From assembly GCA_040905045.1 (NCBI GenBank), contig JBBDSH010000082.1, positions 1-20,625 of the forward strand: 20,625 nt of DNA, given 5' to 3'. The position numbers and the translations under genes are program-made. How positions within the stretch are numbered: position 1 is the first letter of the stretch; the number at the start of each line of letters is the position of its first letter. This DNA comes from JBBDSH01 sp040905045. Lineage in GTDB: Bacteria; Pseudomonadota; Gammaproteobacteria; Eutrophobiales; Eutrophobiaceae. Below, piece by piece: positions 1 through 6,071 of the stretch. Under the pieces are notes generated by a model. The model searched no databases, had not been told where the DNA came from, and saw only the letters and a program-made list of their open reading frames with translations.

Positions 1-488
1 ACCTGCGCGGGCTGGGATTCGACGGCGGCCTGCCCGAAGTGCTGGAACAGGCGGGTCCTGGAATGCGCACGTTCTATCAGAATGTATTGGCGCCAGACAG
101 CCCCAATGCCATCAGTGAACAAGCCTACAAGAAGGCCCTGGACACACGCCGGCAATTACAGCAGACAGTCCGCGAGTATTTTACGCGACACCAACTGGAT
201 GCCCTGGTTTTCCCCACAGTGATGAGCGCGGCGCCGCCCATCGGCGACGATGCGGAAACGACCATAGATGGGAAAACAGTACCGCTTATCGAGATAACCG
301 GGCACAACCAGTCACTGGCCCCGGTCTGCGCACTGCCGGCCCTGACGTTGCCCACCGGGCTGACCCAAAACGGGTTGCCGGTAGGTATCGAGTTTGAGGC
401 GGCGTCCGGGGAGGATGAGAAGTTGTTGAGGCTGGGGTTAAGTTTGGAAGAGGCGTTGGGTCCGTTGCCCAGAACAACGCTAGATTAA
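1..488 (+). CDS. Amidase signature family protein, C-terminal part (5' end outside window)
   Basis: The frame is open from base 3 and ends at TAA 486-488, so about 161 residues are visible and the N-terminus lies left of the window. The visible part matches the C-terminal segment of amidase-signature (AS) hydrolases. It has a core strand LDALVFPTV followed by PP.G, then the typical sequence LPALTLPTGLTQNGLPVGIE, then a helix with GEDEKLLRLGLSLEEALGPLP. AS enzymes hydrolyse amide bonds in the cytoplasm with a Ser-cisSer-Lys triad. Those residues sit in the N-terminal half and cannot be seen, so activity and substrate are undetermined. GatA is possible but less likely, because no gatB or gatC follows. 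A short hairpin follows the stop codon. Confidence 0.85.
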   Translation, partial: LRGLGFDGGLPEVLEQAGPGMRTFYQNVLAPDSPNAISEQAYKKALDTRRQLQQTVREYFTRHQLDALVFPTVMSAAPPIGDDAETTIDGKTVPLIEITGHNQSLAPVCALPALTLPTGLTQNGLPVGIEFEAASGEDEKLLRLGLSLEEALGPLPRTTLD

Positions 489-808
489 TCAGACCGTTCC
501 AGGAAAGCGTGGTCTGTCCCCGAATACGTACGAATACCGTACACGCACATAACCAAGATATCTACATATCAAAAATAAATTTGTCCCCTTTTCCATCCCC
601 TTTTCCATGTCCCGATTGAGAGTCGCCGATACGGAATTATTATCCATTGTTCACCTCCCCGTATACGTTGATTAAGATGCAGTAAGGATTGACCTGCCCC
701 GTAAACACATATGCATCAGAAAACAACGATACTCAATTATTTGTTTTTTTACCAAAACACAGATGAGAGAAGGTTACAGCCGAGAAACCTTGAATATTGA
801 TTGCGCGG
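489..808. other. Gene-free gap between amidase and IS30 element
   Basis: No convincing coding frame is seen in these 320 bases. CAGACC (490-495) can pair with GGTCTG (511-516) just after the amidase stop, but no T-run follows, so a terminator is not supported. Two near-identical blocks start GAATAC at 522 and 532. An exact 12-base tandem duplication lies at 585-608. The stretch AAATAAATTTGTCCCC (573-588) resembles the ends of dispersed repeats often seen beside REP-associated (IS200-like) transposases. That resemblance is from memory and weak. The rest (609-808) is AT-rich and looks like decayed intergenic DNA. Confidence 0.6.
585..608. repeat. Tandem duplication of a 12-base unit
   Basis: CCCCTTTTCCAT occurs twice back to back (585-596 and 597-608) with no mismatch. 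It lies in the gene-free gap left of the IS30 element. It may be slippage inside a decayed repeat. Confidence 0.8.
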
Positions 809-828
809 ATTCAACTTTGAAGTGCAAC
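809..828. repeat. IS30-family terminal inverted repeat, transposase 3' side
   Basis: ATTCAACTTTGAAGTGCAAC pairs with the reverse complement of 1859-1878 at 17 of 20 positions. The transposase stop codon (TGA on the minus strand, 811-813) and its last few codons lie inside this repeat. Confidence 0.85.
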
Positions 829-1785
829 GATTAACGAAGTCCTGGTTTTGAAGAAGACTTCATGGGGTGTCCGATAACCCAGCGATTTTCTCGGACGATG
901 GTTGAGTCTGTGCATAGCCTTTTCGATTTCACCTTGAGTGACGGTCGTCAGGTCCCGGGTTTTCGGGAAGTATTGCCGGATGAGACCGTTGGTATTCTCG
1001 TTCAATCCACGTTCCCAGGAGGCATAAGGATGCGCGAAATAGATGCGGGCTGCAAGATCACTGGCCATCCCTTCGTGGTCGGCGAATTCCCGGCCATTGT
1101 CATAGGTGATGGTATGCGTCCGGTCGATGTACGACGCCAGTCCATCCACTACCGCATGACGGACGGCTTCGGCACGTTTATGGAGAACGGAGCGGATAAC
1201 CGTAAACAGCGATTTACGCTCGACCAGCGTCACCAAAGCACCCCGGTGGCCCTTGCCGATCACGGTGTCACCCTCCCAGTCACCAAAACGCCGTTTACTC
1301 TCGACAATGGCCGGGCGCTCGTCAATCGAGACCTGGTTGGGAATACGACCACGCCGGTCATAGGCCCCATAGCGCTTACGTCGCCCCTTCTGGCAACGCA
1401 GATATCGGTACAGGTCGCCCCCTGAACCCTGATTTGCGTAAATGTACTGGTAGATCCACTCATGACTGATCGACACCCCTTGTTCCATCGCGATTCGGCC
1501 GGCAATCTGCTCCGGACTCCAGGCCTCGCGGATCAGCGACTCGACCTGCTGCCAGACCGGGTCCTCGATGCGCGGCCGGAGCTTGTCGTCGCGCCGCTCC
1601 AGCGCCAAACGGTGGGCCTGCTGGGGCCGGTAACCTTTCAGGCCGCGATTGCGCCGGAGCTCCCGGCTGATGGTCGATTTATGCACCTCCAGGGTGGCCG
1701 CAATCTCGGTTTGGTTATGGCCGGCTTTCATCAGGGCGTAAATCTGGTAACGTTGGTGCTCGGTGAGCTGCGTGTAGTGTCTCAT
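811..1785 (-). CDS. IS30-family transposase (DDE)
   Basis: This 324-residue protein is the usual length for the family. It catalyses cut-and-join transposition of its own element. An N-terminal helix-turn-helix covers about residues 5-45 (LTEHQRYQIYALMKAGHN followed by EIAATLEVHKSTISREL). The RNase H-like catalytic core has D173 in WEGDTVIGKGHRG, D229 in TYDNGREF and E263 in RGLNENTNGLIRQYFPK. The D229-E263 gap of 33 residues is the DD(33)E spacing of IS30 transposases. The start ATG at 1785 is preceded by AAGGAG at a spacing of 8. The gene ends inside the terminal repeat. No frameshift or internal stop is seen, so it may be functional. Confidence 0.96.
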   Translation of the reverse strand: MRHYTQLTEHQRYQIYALMKAGHNQTEIAATLEVHKSTISRELRRNRGLKGYRPQQAHRLALERRDDKLRPRIEDPVWQQVESLIREAWSPEQIAGRIAMEQGVSISHEWIYQYIYANQGSGGDLYRYLRCQKGRRKRYGAYDRRGRIPNQVSIDERPAIVESKRRFGDWEGDTVIGKGHRGALVTLVERKSLFTVIRSVLHKRAEAVRHAVVDGLASYIDRTHTITYDNGREFADHEGMASDLAARIYFAHPYASWERGLNENTNGLIRQYFPKTRDLTTVTQGEIEKAMHRLNHRPRKSLGYRTPHEVFFKTRTSLIVALQS

Positions 1786-1858
1786 CAGTGCCTCTCCTTC
1801 TTGGCGGAAAGAAAGGCTGTGATGCTACCGCAGCTCGCCTCTTATTCCGACTGGTAGA

Positions 1859-1878
1859 GTTGCACTTACGAGTTGAAT
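1859..1878. repeat. IS30-family terminal inverted repeat, transposase 5' side
   Basis: Read on the minus strand this is ATTCAACTCGTAAGTGCAAC, the partner of the repeat at 809-828. It lies about 75 bases upstream of the transposase start codon, where IS elements of this family usually carry their promoter. No clear promoter hexamers were found in it. Confidence 0.85.
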
Positions 1879-1970
1879 TCAAGTTGATTAACAGTCCTTA
1901 ACTTATTGAAAATAATGAATTGTTCAGGAAAATATCGTATACCATAGACAGACCTTCAAAACGTGCACGA

Positions 1971-1979
1971 TGTTATAAT
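1971..1979 (+). promoter_or_regulatory. Candidate extended -10 promoter for the DUF748 gene
   Basis: TGTTATAAT is an exact extended -10 element (TGnTATAAT). No good -35 hexamer lies 16-18 bases upstream, as is common for extended -10 promoters. Transcription would start near 1986, leaving a leader of about 70 bases before the ATG at 2058. The call rests on motif match and position only. Confidence 0.55.
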
Positions 1980-2057
1980 TCGTAATCAGACTGCCCGGTC
2001 AATGCCTCCACGCCGGACCGGGGTCCTGTTAACATCCGAATCCATCAGGAGATAAGC

Positions 2058-5000
2058 ATGAACCCTTCCCGTTGGAAAAGGCCGGCACTCATTACCGCTG
2101 CGACAGTGCTGACCTGCACCGTACTGTACGGCCTTGTCGGATATTTTGTTATCCCCGGTATCCTGGAGCGGACGCTGCAGCGGCAGGTAACGGACAACTG
2201 GGGCGGCATACTACATATCAATGAACTGCACCTGCATCCTTTCAGGTTCGAAGCGGACATGGAAATGCTGCGGTATGAAGCGCCCGACGGTTCCTTTCCC
2301 TTCACGGCGGATGGCGTGCTGGTGAATTTCGATCCGACCGGGTTATTATGGCGCACGATTATGATCCGGAAGCTGGAGTTCCGTAAACCGTATGCATCAC
2401 TGCTGTATCATGAGGACGGCGAAACCAATCTTTCCCGGCTGATCGGAGCGGACACTGCAAAGGCCGCCGGAGCGTTATCTCTGTGGCGGGTAATGCAGCT
2501 CAGCATCAGCGAGGGATCCCTGGAATTTATCGATTACGGGACAGAACAGGGGGCACGCATTGATATATCCCGTATCGAGTTGATGGGGGATGATATCGGC
2601 ACGCATCCGGAAGCCGCCGGCCGCTTCCGATTGCACGGCGATCTTGCCGCCGATGCGGAATTCAAACTGGCCGGCAACCTGGATATGGCGGCGCTGACGG
2701 CCCGCGGCCGGTTTTCACTCGGGGACTTTTCGCTGGCTGTCCTCTCGCCCTGGGTTGTAGCCCATGGGGATTGGGACAATCCGGGCGGTCAATTCAACAT
2801 CGGGGGAAATTTTACCGGCGCCATAGCCGACGACGGCCCTGCACTGCACTTGACCGGCGTAACCGGCACGGGCAGGGATTTGAGTTTGTCAGCGGAAAAC
2901 ACCAGTGTGCGGATCAAACAACTGGGATTCGACCTGAATGCAAAAGCGGAAGCTCGACAGACGGCAGTAAGTCTGGCGCTCACTGATCTGGGGCTGGAAC
3001 TGAACGAGCTGAAACTGCAGAACCCGGAATCGACGGCCGGACCCTCGGTGGTGGAGAAAATCCGACTGGAGAAAGGCAATCTGCACTGGCCGGAAAAGCG
3101 GATTCGCATCGCCGGCCTGACACTTGACGGCGGCGAAATTTCCATCCGGCGGGATGAGCAGGGCCGGCTGCATTCGTCGCTTCCGATTCGCTCGCCGACT
3201 TCGTCTGCCACCGAGGGCGGTACTTCGGCGGCTCTCTGGGAAGCGAAAATCGAAAAACTGCAGGCCGGTGGCATGCATATCGAATTTGTCGATGCCGGTC
3301 TTGCAGCCCCGTTTGAATACGGTCTGTCGGATGTGGCGTTGCAGGTTTCCGGCTTTAATACGGCGCCCGCATCACGAACTGAATTCAGACTGACGCTAAA
3401 CGCCGATTACGGCGGTCGACTGCAGGCCGGTGGCTCACTGGACGCCGCTGCCCGCTCCGCACAGATGACTGTTCGGCTGGAGGAGCTGGATTTGTCGCCC
3501 TTCGCTCCCTACCTGCACGGATCTACAGCATTGAAATTACAATCGGGCCACCTGTCCGCGGACCTGGATGCGTCCATCGACGAGAGCGGCTTCAAGGCCG
3601 GCGGTACAGCCGTGGGCCGGGAGCTGAGCTTGCTGGAGGAAACCGGCGGGGAACGGGCGCTGACCCTGGAACAGGCGACGTTGAATGGTGTCAGCCTGTC
3701 CGGCTTGCCGTTGGAAGTATCCGTGGAGCGCCTGAATCTGGATCGTCCCTACGTCCGCATGGAGATCGATCCGGAACGCCGTCTCAATGTTTCCACGTGG
3801 TTTTCACTGCCAGAGCGGACGCAACGGCAGACTGAAGAGGACCTGGAGGATACAACGGGGACAAACCTGGCCATCAAGCGAGTCGACATCCAGGAAGGCA
3901 GACTGGATTTCGTCGATCACAGTCTGTCGCCGCTGTTGGAACTGGAAATGCGGGAACTGGCCGGCACTGTTGCCGGTTTGCGGCTCGGCCCGGAACACAC
4001 GGCCGTGCTGGAACTCAAGGGTCTGGTGGGCGAATTCGGATCGGCGGATATTACCGGCCGTTTGCGGCCCTTTGATCCTGTCCGGGATACGGAGCTGGAC
4101 ATGATCATACGTAATCTGGACACGACCATGCTTTCCCCCTATACGGCCCGATTTGCCGGCCGTCGCATCGAAGCCGGCCGCATGAATCTGACGCTGGACT
4201 ACCGCATCCGGGAGGCCAGTCTTGAGGGCAATCACGCTATCGAGATCAGCGATTTCGTGCTGGGCGAACGGGTGGAAAGCCCCGATGCCATGGATCTGCC
4301 GCTGGATCTGGCAGTGGCCCTGCTCAAGAATCGCGATGGTCGAATCAATATCACGGTTCCCGTAACCGGCAGCCTGGTAAATCCCGATTTCGATATCCGC
4401 TCGGTCGTCACCAAGGCACTGGGCAACCTGATCAAGAATATCGTGGGAGCGCCCTTCAAGGCCCTGGGCGCACTGGTGGGCGCCGCCGACAAGAAACTGG
4501 ATACGGTGCCGTTCGAGCCCGGCAGCGCCGCTATTACGCCACCCGCCCGGGAGATACTCGAAATACTCGCACGGGCCATGGAGCAACGTCCAGCGCTGGC
4601 CATGCGGGCGGTGGGCGCATTCGATCCGGATCGGGATGGCGATGCCCTCGTCCGTCGCCGGTTACGCCTGCAGATCGCCCTGGCCACAGCCGGCGGCCAG
4701 GCCGGAGCGAGAAGTGATCCGCCGCCGGTGTCCTTTTCGGAACCGCGGGTCCAGGAGGTCCTGGAGGAATTCGCTCAGGCCCGCCTGGGCAAAGCGCGCA
4801 CCGCCTCTATTGCCGCCGAGTTTGAATCAGCTCGGGAAACGGCGGAGGGAAACGAGGAGAAAGAGAGCGCGGCCTATTATGAGGCTCTCTACGAGGCGCT
4901 GGTCGAAAACGAAGCTATCCCGAAGACGGCCCTTGAGCGGCTGGCCCGCTATCGCGCGCAGTCCATTGTGGATCATCTCGTTACCGCCGGCATTGCTCCG

Positions 5001-5090
5001 GACCGGGCAGAAACCACCGATCAAGTGAAGCAACTGAACGGATCCGGTGACCGTATTTTCGTAGAGTTAAGTGCTGTTCCCGAATCATAA
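2058..5090 (+). CDS. DUF748 / AsmA-like membrane-anchored envelope protein
   Basis: This protein has 1010 residues. The ATG at 2058 follows AGGAGA at 2047-2052. Residues about 10-33 form one membrane segment after a short basic N-terminus, so the bulk should face the periplasm. A DUF748-type start follows (strand-rich LHPFRFEADME, then LEFRKPYASLLYHEDGETNLSRL). Three copies of a G-[SRM]-[LI]-x-F-[IV]-D motif lie near residues 150, 403 and 612, matching the repeated beta modules of AsmA-like proteins. Residues about 710-790 are the AsmA-type C-terminal region (DLPLDLAVALLKNRDGRI). The last 200 residues start with VPFEPGSAAITPPARE, which resembles the OmpA-like peptidoglycan-associated region. 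The family is linked to envelope maintenance and possibly lipid transport. A specific role cannot be given. It stands alone, between the IS30 element and a terminator. Confidence 0.88.
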   Translation: MNPSRWKRPALITAATVLTCTVLYGLVGYFVIPGILERTLQRQVTDNWGGILHINELHLHPFRFEADMEMLRYEAPDGSFPFTADGVLVNFDPTGLLWRTIMIRKLEFRKPYASLLYHEDGETNLSRLIGADTAKAAGALSLWRVMQLSISEGSLEFIDYGTEQGARIDISRIELMGDDIGTHPEAAGRFRLHGDLAADAEFKLAGNLDMAALTARGRFSLGDFSLAVLSPWVVAHGDWDNPGGQFNIGGNFTGAIADDGPALHLTGVTGTGRDLSLSAENTSVRIKQLGFDLNAKAEARQTAVSLALTDLGLELNELKLQNPESTAGPSVVEKIRLEKGNLHWPEKRIRIAGLTLDGGEISIRRDEQGRLHSSLPIRSPTSSATEGGTSAALWEAKIEKLQAGGMHIEFVDAGLAAPFEYGLSDVALQVSGFNTAPASRTEFRLTLNADYGGRLQAGGSLDAAARSAQMTVRLEELDLSPFAPYLHGSTALKLQSGHLSADLDASIDESGFKAGGTAVGRELSLLEETGGERALTLEQATLNGVSLSGLPLEVSVERLNLDRPYVRMEIDPERRLNVSTWFSLPERTQRQTEEDLEDTTGTNLAIKRVDIQEGRLDFVDHSLSPLLELEMRELAGTVAGLRLGPEHTAVLELKGLVGEFGSADITGRLRPFDPVRDTELDMIIRNLDTTMLSPYTARFAGRRIEAGRMNLTLDYRIREASLEGNHAIEISDFVLGERVESPDAMDLPLDLAVALLKNRDGRINITVPVTGSLVNPDFDIRSVVTKALGNLIKNIVGAPFKALGALVGAADKKLDTVPFEPGSAAITPPAREILEILARAMEQRPALAMRAVGAFDPDRDGDALVRRRLRLQIALATAGGQAGARSDPPPVSFSEPRVQEVLEEFAQARLGKARTASIAAEFESARETAEGNEEKESAAYYEALYEALVENEAIPKTALERLARYRAQSIVDHLVTAGIAPDRAETTDQVKQLNGSGDRIFVELSAVPES

Positions 5091-5134
5091 AAGCCATACG
5101 GCACAAAGTACCCATGAGTCACGATACCGTACAT

Positions 5135-5163
5135 AAAAAAGGGCCGCATAACGGCCCTTTTTT
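5135..5163. terminator. Bidirectional intrinsic terminator
   Basis: A 6-bp GC stem (GGGCCG 5141-5146, CGGCCC 5152-5157) with a 5-base loop is flanked by A6 (5135-5140) and T6 (5158-5163), so both strands end in a U-run. It lies between the converging DUF748 gene (stop 5090) and tRNA-Arg (3' end 5170) and can serve both. Confidence 0.93.
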
Positions 5164-5169
5164 ATTGCA

Positions 5170-5246
5170 TGGCGCGCCCGGGAGGATTCGAACCTCCGAC
5201 CTTCGGATTCGTAGTCCGACACTCTATCCAGCTGAGCTACGGGCGC
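5170..5246 (-). tRNA. tRNA-Arg, anticodon ACG
   Basis: The 77-base cloverleaf lies on the minus strand. Its acceptor arm GCGCCCG pairs with CGGGCGC, the D arm contains AGCTCAGCTGGATAGAG, the anticodon loop is CTACGAA (anticodon ACG) and the T arm is GGAGG-TTCGAAT-CCTCC. The 3' CCA is encoded (5170-5172 on the minus strand). It reads CGN arginine codons after A34 deamination to inosine. It lies downstream of rplQ on the same strand. No convincing promoter or intrinsic terminator was found between rplQ and the tRNA, so it may be the last gene of the alpha operon transcript. The terminator at 5135-5163 follows it. Confidence 0.98.
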
Positions 5247-5253
5247 GAGGATA

Positions 5254-5281
5254 GTCACAAGTAACAAGTCATAAGTTACAA
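5254..5281 (-). repeat. Heptamer array A, four TTRTNAC units
   Basis: On the minus strand the four 7-base units are TTGTAAC, TTATGAC, TTGTTAC and TTGTGAC, in that order from 5281 to 5254. They lie just upstream of tRNA-Arg. The order and sequence match array C (13781-13808) except for one base in the last unit. Confidence 0.88.
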
Positions 5282-5318
5282 GGCAGTGTGCGCAGCTTTT
5301 CTGCGCGAATGTAACTTA
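5272..5318. repeat. Nested inverted repeat next to heptamer array A
   Basis: TAAGTTACA (5272-5280) is the perfect inverse of TGTAACTTA (5310-5318). Between them GCGCAG (5290-5295) pairs with CTGCGC (5301-5306) across a CTTTT loop. The outer left arm is made from the end of heptamer array A. No T-run follows on either strand. Confidence 0.75.
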
Positions 5319-5426
5319 CAACCTCTCGCTGCTGATGATTGGTTATAAATTGTCTTCTCCATCCCCTTTCTCCCTATCCTTCCATCCGGAAGAACTGATC
5401 CATACTTCTATGGAAACTCAGACTAC

Positions 5427-5454
5427 TAGTGGCTGGTAGCTTGTTGCTTTTCGT
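5427..5454 (+). repeat. Degenerate heptamer array, TNGTNGC variant
   Basis: Four consecutive 7-base blocks read TAGTGGC, TGGTAGC, TTGTTGC and TTTTCGT. The first three fit TNGTNGC, which differs from TTGTNAC mainly by G for A at position 6. It is therefore probably a relative of arrays A to D, though more worn. Confidence 0.5.
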
Positions 5455-5530
5455 TGATTATAACCGGCTATGGAGACCGGAAGCATCCCCGCCCTTCCGT
5501 TTCGGCGGAAATACTCCGGGAAACAGGGTG

Positions 5531-5914
5531 TTACGCCTCGGCTTCGGCGTCCGGTCCCGGGCGGTCCACCAGTTCGACGATGGCCATGGGGGCATTGTCG
5601 CCAGGGCGGTAGCCGCATTTGAGGATGCGCAGGTAGCCGCCGGGGCGGGCCTTGTAGCGCGGGCCCAGTTCGGTGAACAGCTTGGTGACGATGTCGCGAT
5701 CGCGCAGGCGGTTGAAGGCGGTGCGACGCTTGGCGACGGAGTCGTTCTTGGCCATTGTGATCAGGGGCTCGGCGACGCGGCGCAGTTCCTTGGCCTTGGG
5801 CACGGTGGTCCGGATCATTTCATGGCGCATGAGCGACACCGCCATGTTGCGGTACATGGCCTTGCGGTGGCTGCTGTTGCGGTTCAGTTGTCTTCCGCTT
5901 TGTCGATGACGCAT
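5531..5914 (-). CDS. rplQ: 50S ribosomal protein L17
   Basis: This is the last protein gene of the alpha operon. It has 127 residues, the same as the E. coli protein. L17 (bL17) binds 23S rRNA near the exit of the peptide tunnel. The N-terminal basic stretch RHRQSGRQLNRNSSHRKAM and the following RHEMIRTTVPKAKELRRVAEP are characteristic of the family. The C-terminus VELVDRPGPDAEAEA is acidic. It lies 157 bases after rpoA, an unusually long gap filled by palindromic repeats. The site in front of the ATG (GGAAACGACC) is a weak ribosome binding site. Confidence 0.98.
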   Translation of the reverse strand: MRHRQSGRQLNRNSSHRKAMYRNMAVSLMRHEMIRTTVPKAKELRRVAEPLITMAKNDSVAKRRTAFNRLRDRDIVTKLFTELGPRYKARPGGYLRILKCGYRPGDNAPMAIVELVDRPGPDAEAEA

Positions 5915-5944
5915 GGTCGTTTCCGTCTTTGGTTCTGTTTAAAA

Positions 5945-6019
5945 GATTTCTCGCTCCGGCAGAAAATTGCTCCTGCATTTTCTGCACTTCCGCCGTCCCT
6001 GGCGGTCGTCGAAATGACA
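5945..6019. repeat. Multi-stem palindromic element in the rpoA-rplQ spacer
   Basis: Outer arms ATTTC (5946-5950) and GAAAT (6011-6015) enclose two stems. GCAGAAAAT (5959-5967) pairs perfectly with ATTTTCTGC (5977-5985), and CCGCC (5990-5994) pairs with GGCGG (6001-6005). The ends AGATTTCTCGC and CGAAATGACA look like the borders of dispersed palindromic repeats in many proteobacterial genomes, though this match is from memory. It would be transcribed between rpoA and rplQ. Confidence 0.55.
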
Positions 6020-6026
6020 TGTTCAT

Positions 6027-6060
6027 GGTGGGTTTCGCTGGCGCTCTACCCACCCTACGT
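6027..6060. repeat. GGTGGGT...ACCCACC palindromic element, copy 1
   Basis: GGTGGGT (6027-6033) pairs with ACCCACC (6048-6054), followed by CTACGT. The same element with a slightly different loop occurs at 19364-19396, 13.3 kb away. It lies between rpoA (stop 6072) and rplQ. Hairpins of this type are common dispersed intergenic repeats in proteobacteria. Confidence 0.8.
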
Positions 6061-6071
6061 TGCTGTGATGC

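Larger units (their letters stand above)
809..1878 (-). mobile_element. IS30-family insertion sequence, about 1.07 kb, apparently intact
   Basis: A full-length IS30-type transposase gene is bounded by imperfect terminal inverted repeats at 809-828 and 1859-1878 (17 of 20 bases match, with the three mismatches together in the middle). The outermost AT on each side is ambiguous. It may be part of the repeat, or the element may be 811-1876 with a 2-base AT target duplication, which would fit the 2-3 base duplications of the family. The element sits between the amidase and the DUF748 gene and does not obviously break a gene. With an intact frame and recognisable ends it may be recent and still active. 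Confidence 0.88.
5247..5530. other. Repeat-filled spacer between rplQ and tRNA-Arg
   Basis: No gene is supported in these 284 bases. From left to right the spacer holds a four-unit heptamer array (5254-5281), a nested hairpin (5272-5318), a pyrimidine-rich stretch (about 5347-5398), a second degenerate heptamer array (5427-5454), and a small TTCCG/CGGAA hairpin (5495-5510) just past the rplQ stop. None of the hairpins is followed by a T-run on the minus strand, so an intrinsic terminator for rplQ is not seen. Confidence 0.7.

Noticed and set aside
829..1897. GATTAAC...AGTCC similarity at 829-842 and 1886-1897 as a target duplication of the IS30 element
   Set aside because: One copy lies inside the element and the other outside, and they differ by an indel. 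IS30 duplications are only 2-3 bases, so this is probably coincidence.
3804..4586. 260-codon minus-strand frame opposite the DUF748 gene
   Set aside because: The plus-strand protein has AsmA-like repeat motifs and a membrane anchor in frame. The minus frame has no recognisable features.
5248..5253. TATCCT on the minus strand as a -10 box for tRNA-Arg
   Set aside because: It lies one or two bases before the mature tRNA, so transcription would start inside the tRNA.
5254..5281. Heptamer arrays as a CRISPR array
   Set aside because: Units are contiguous 7-base variants with no spacers and no cas genes nearby.
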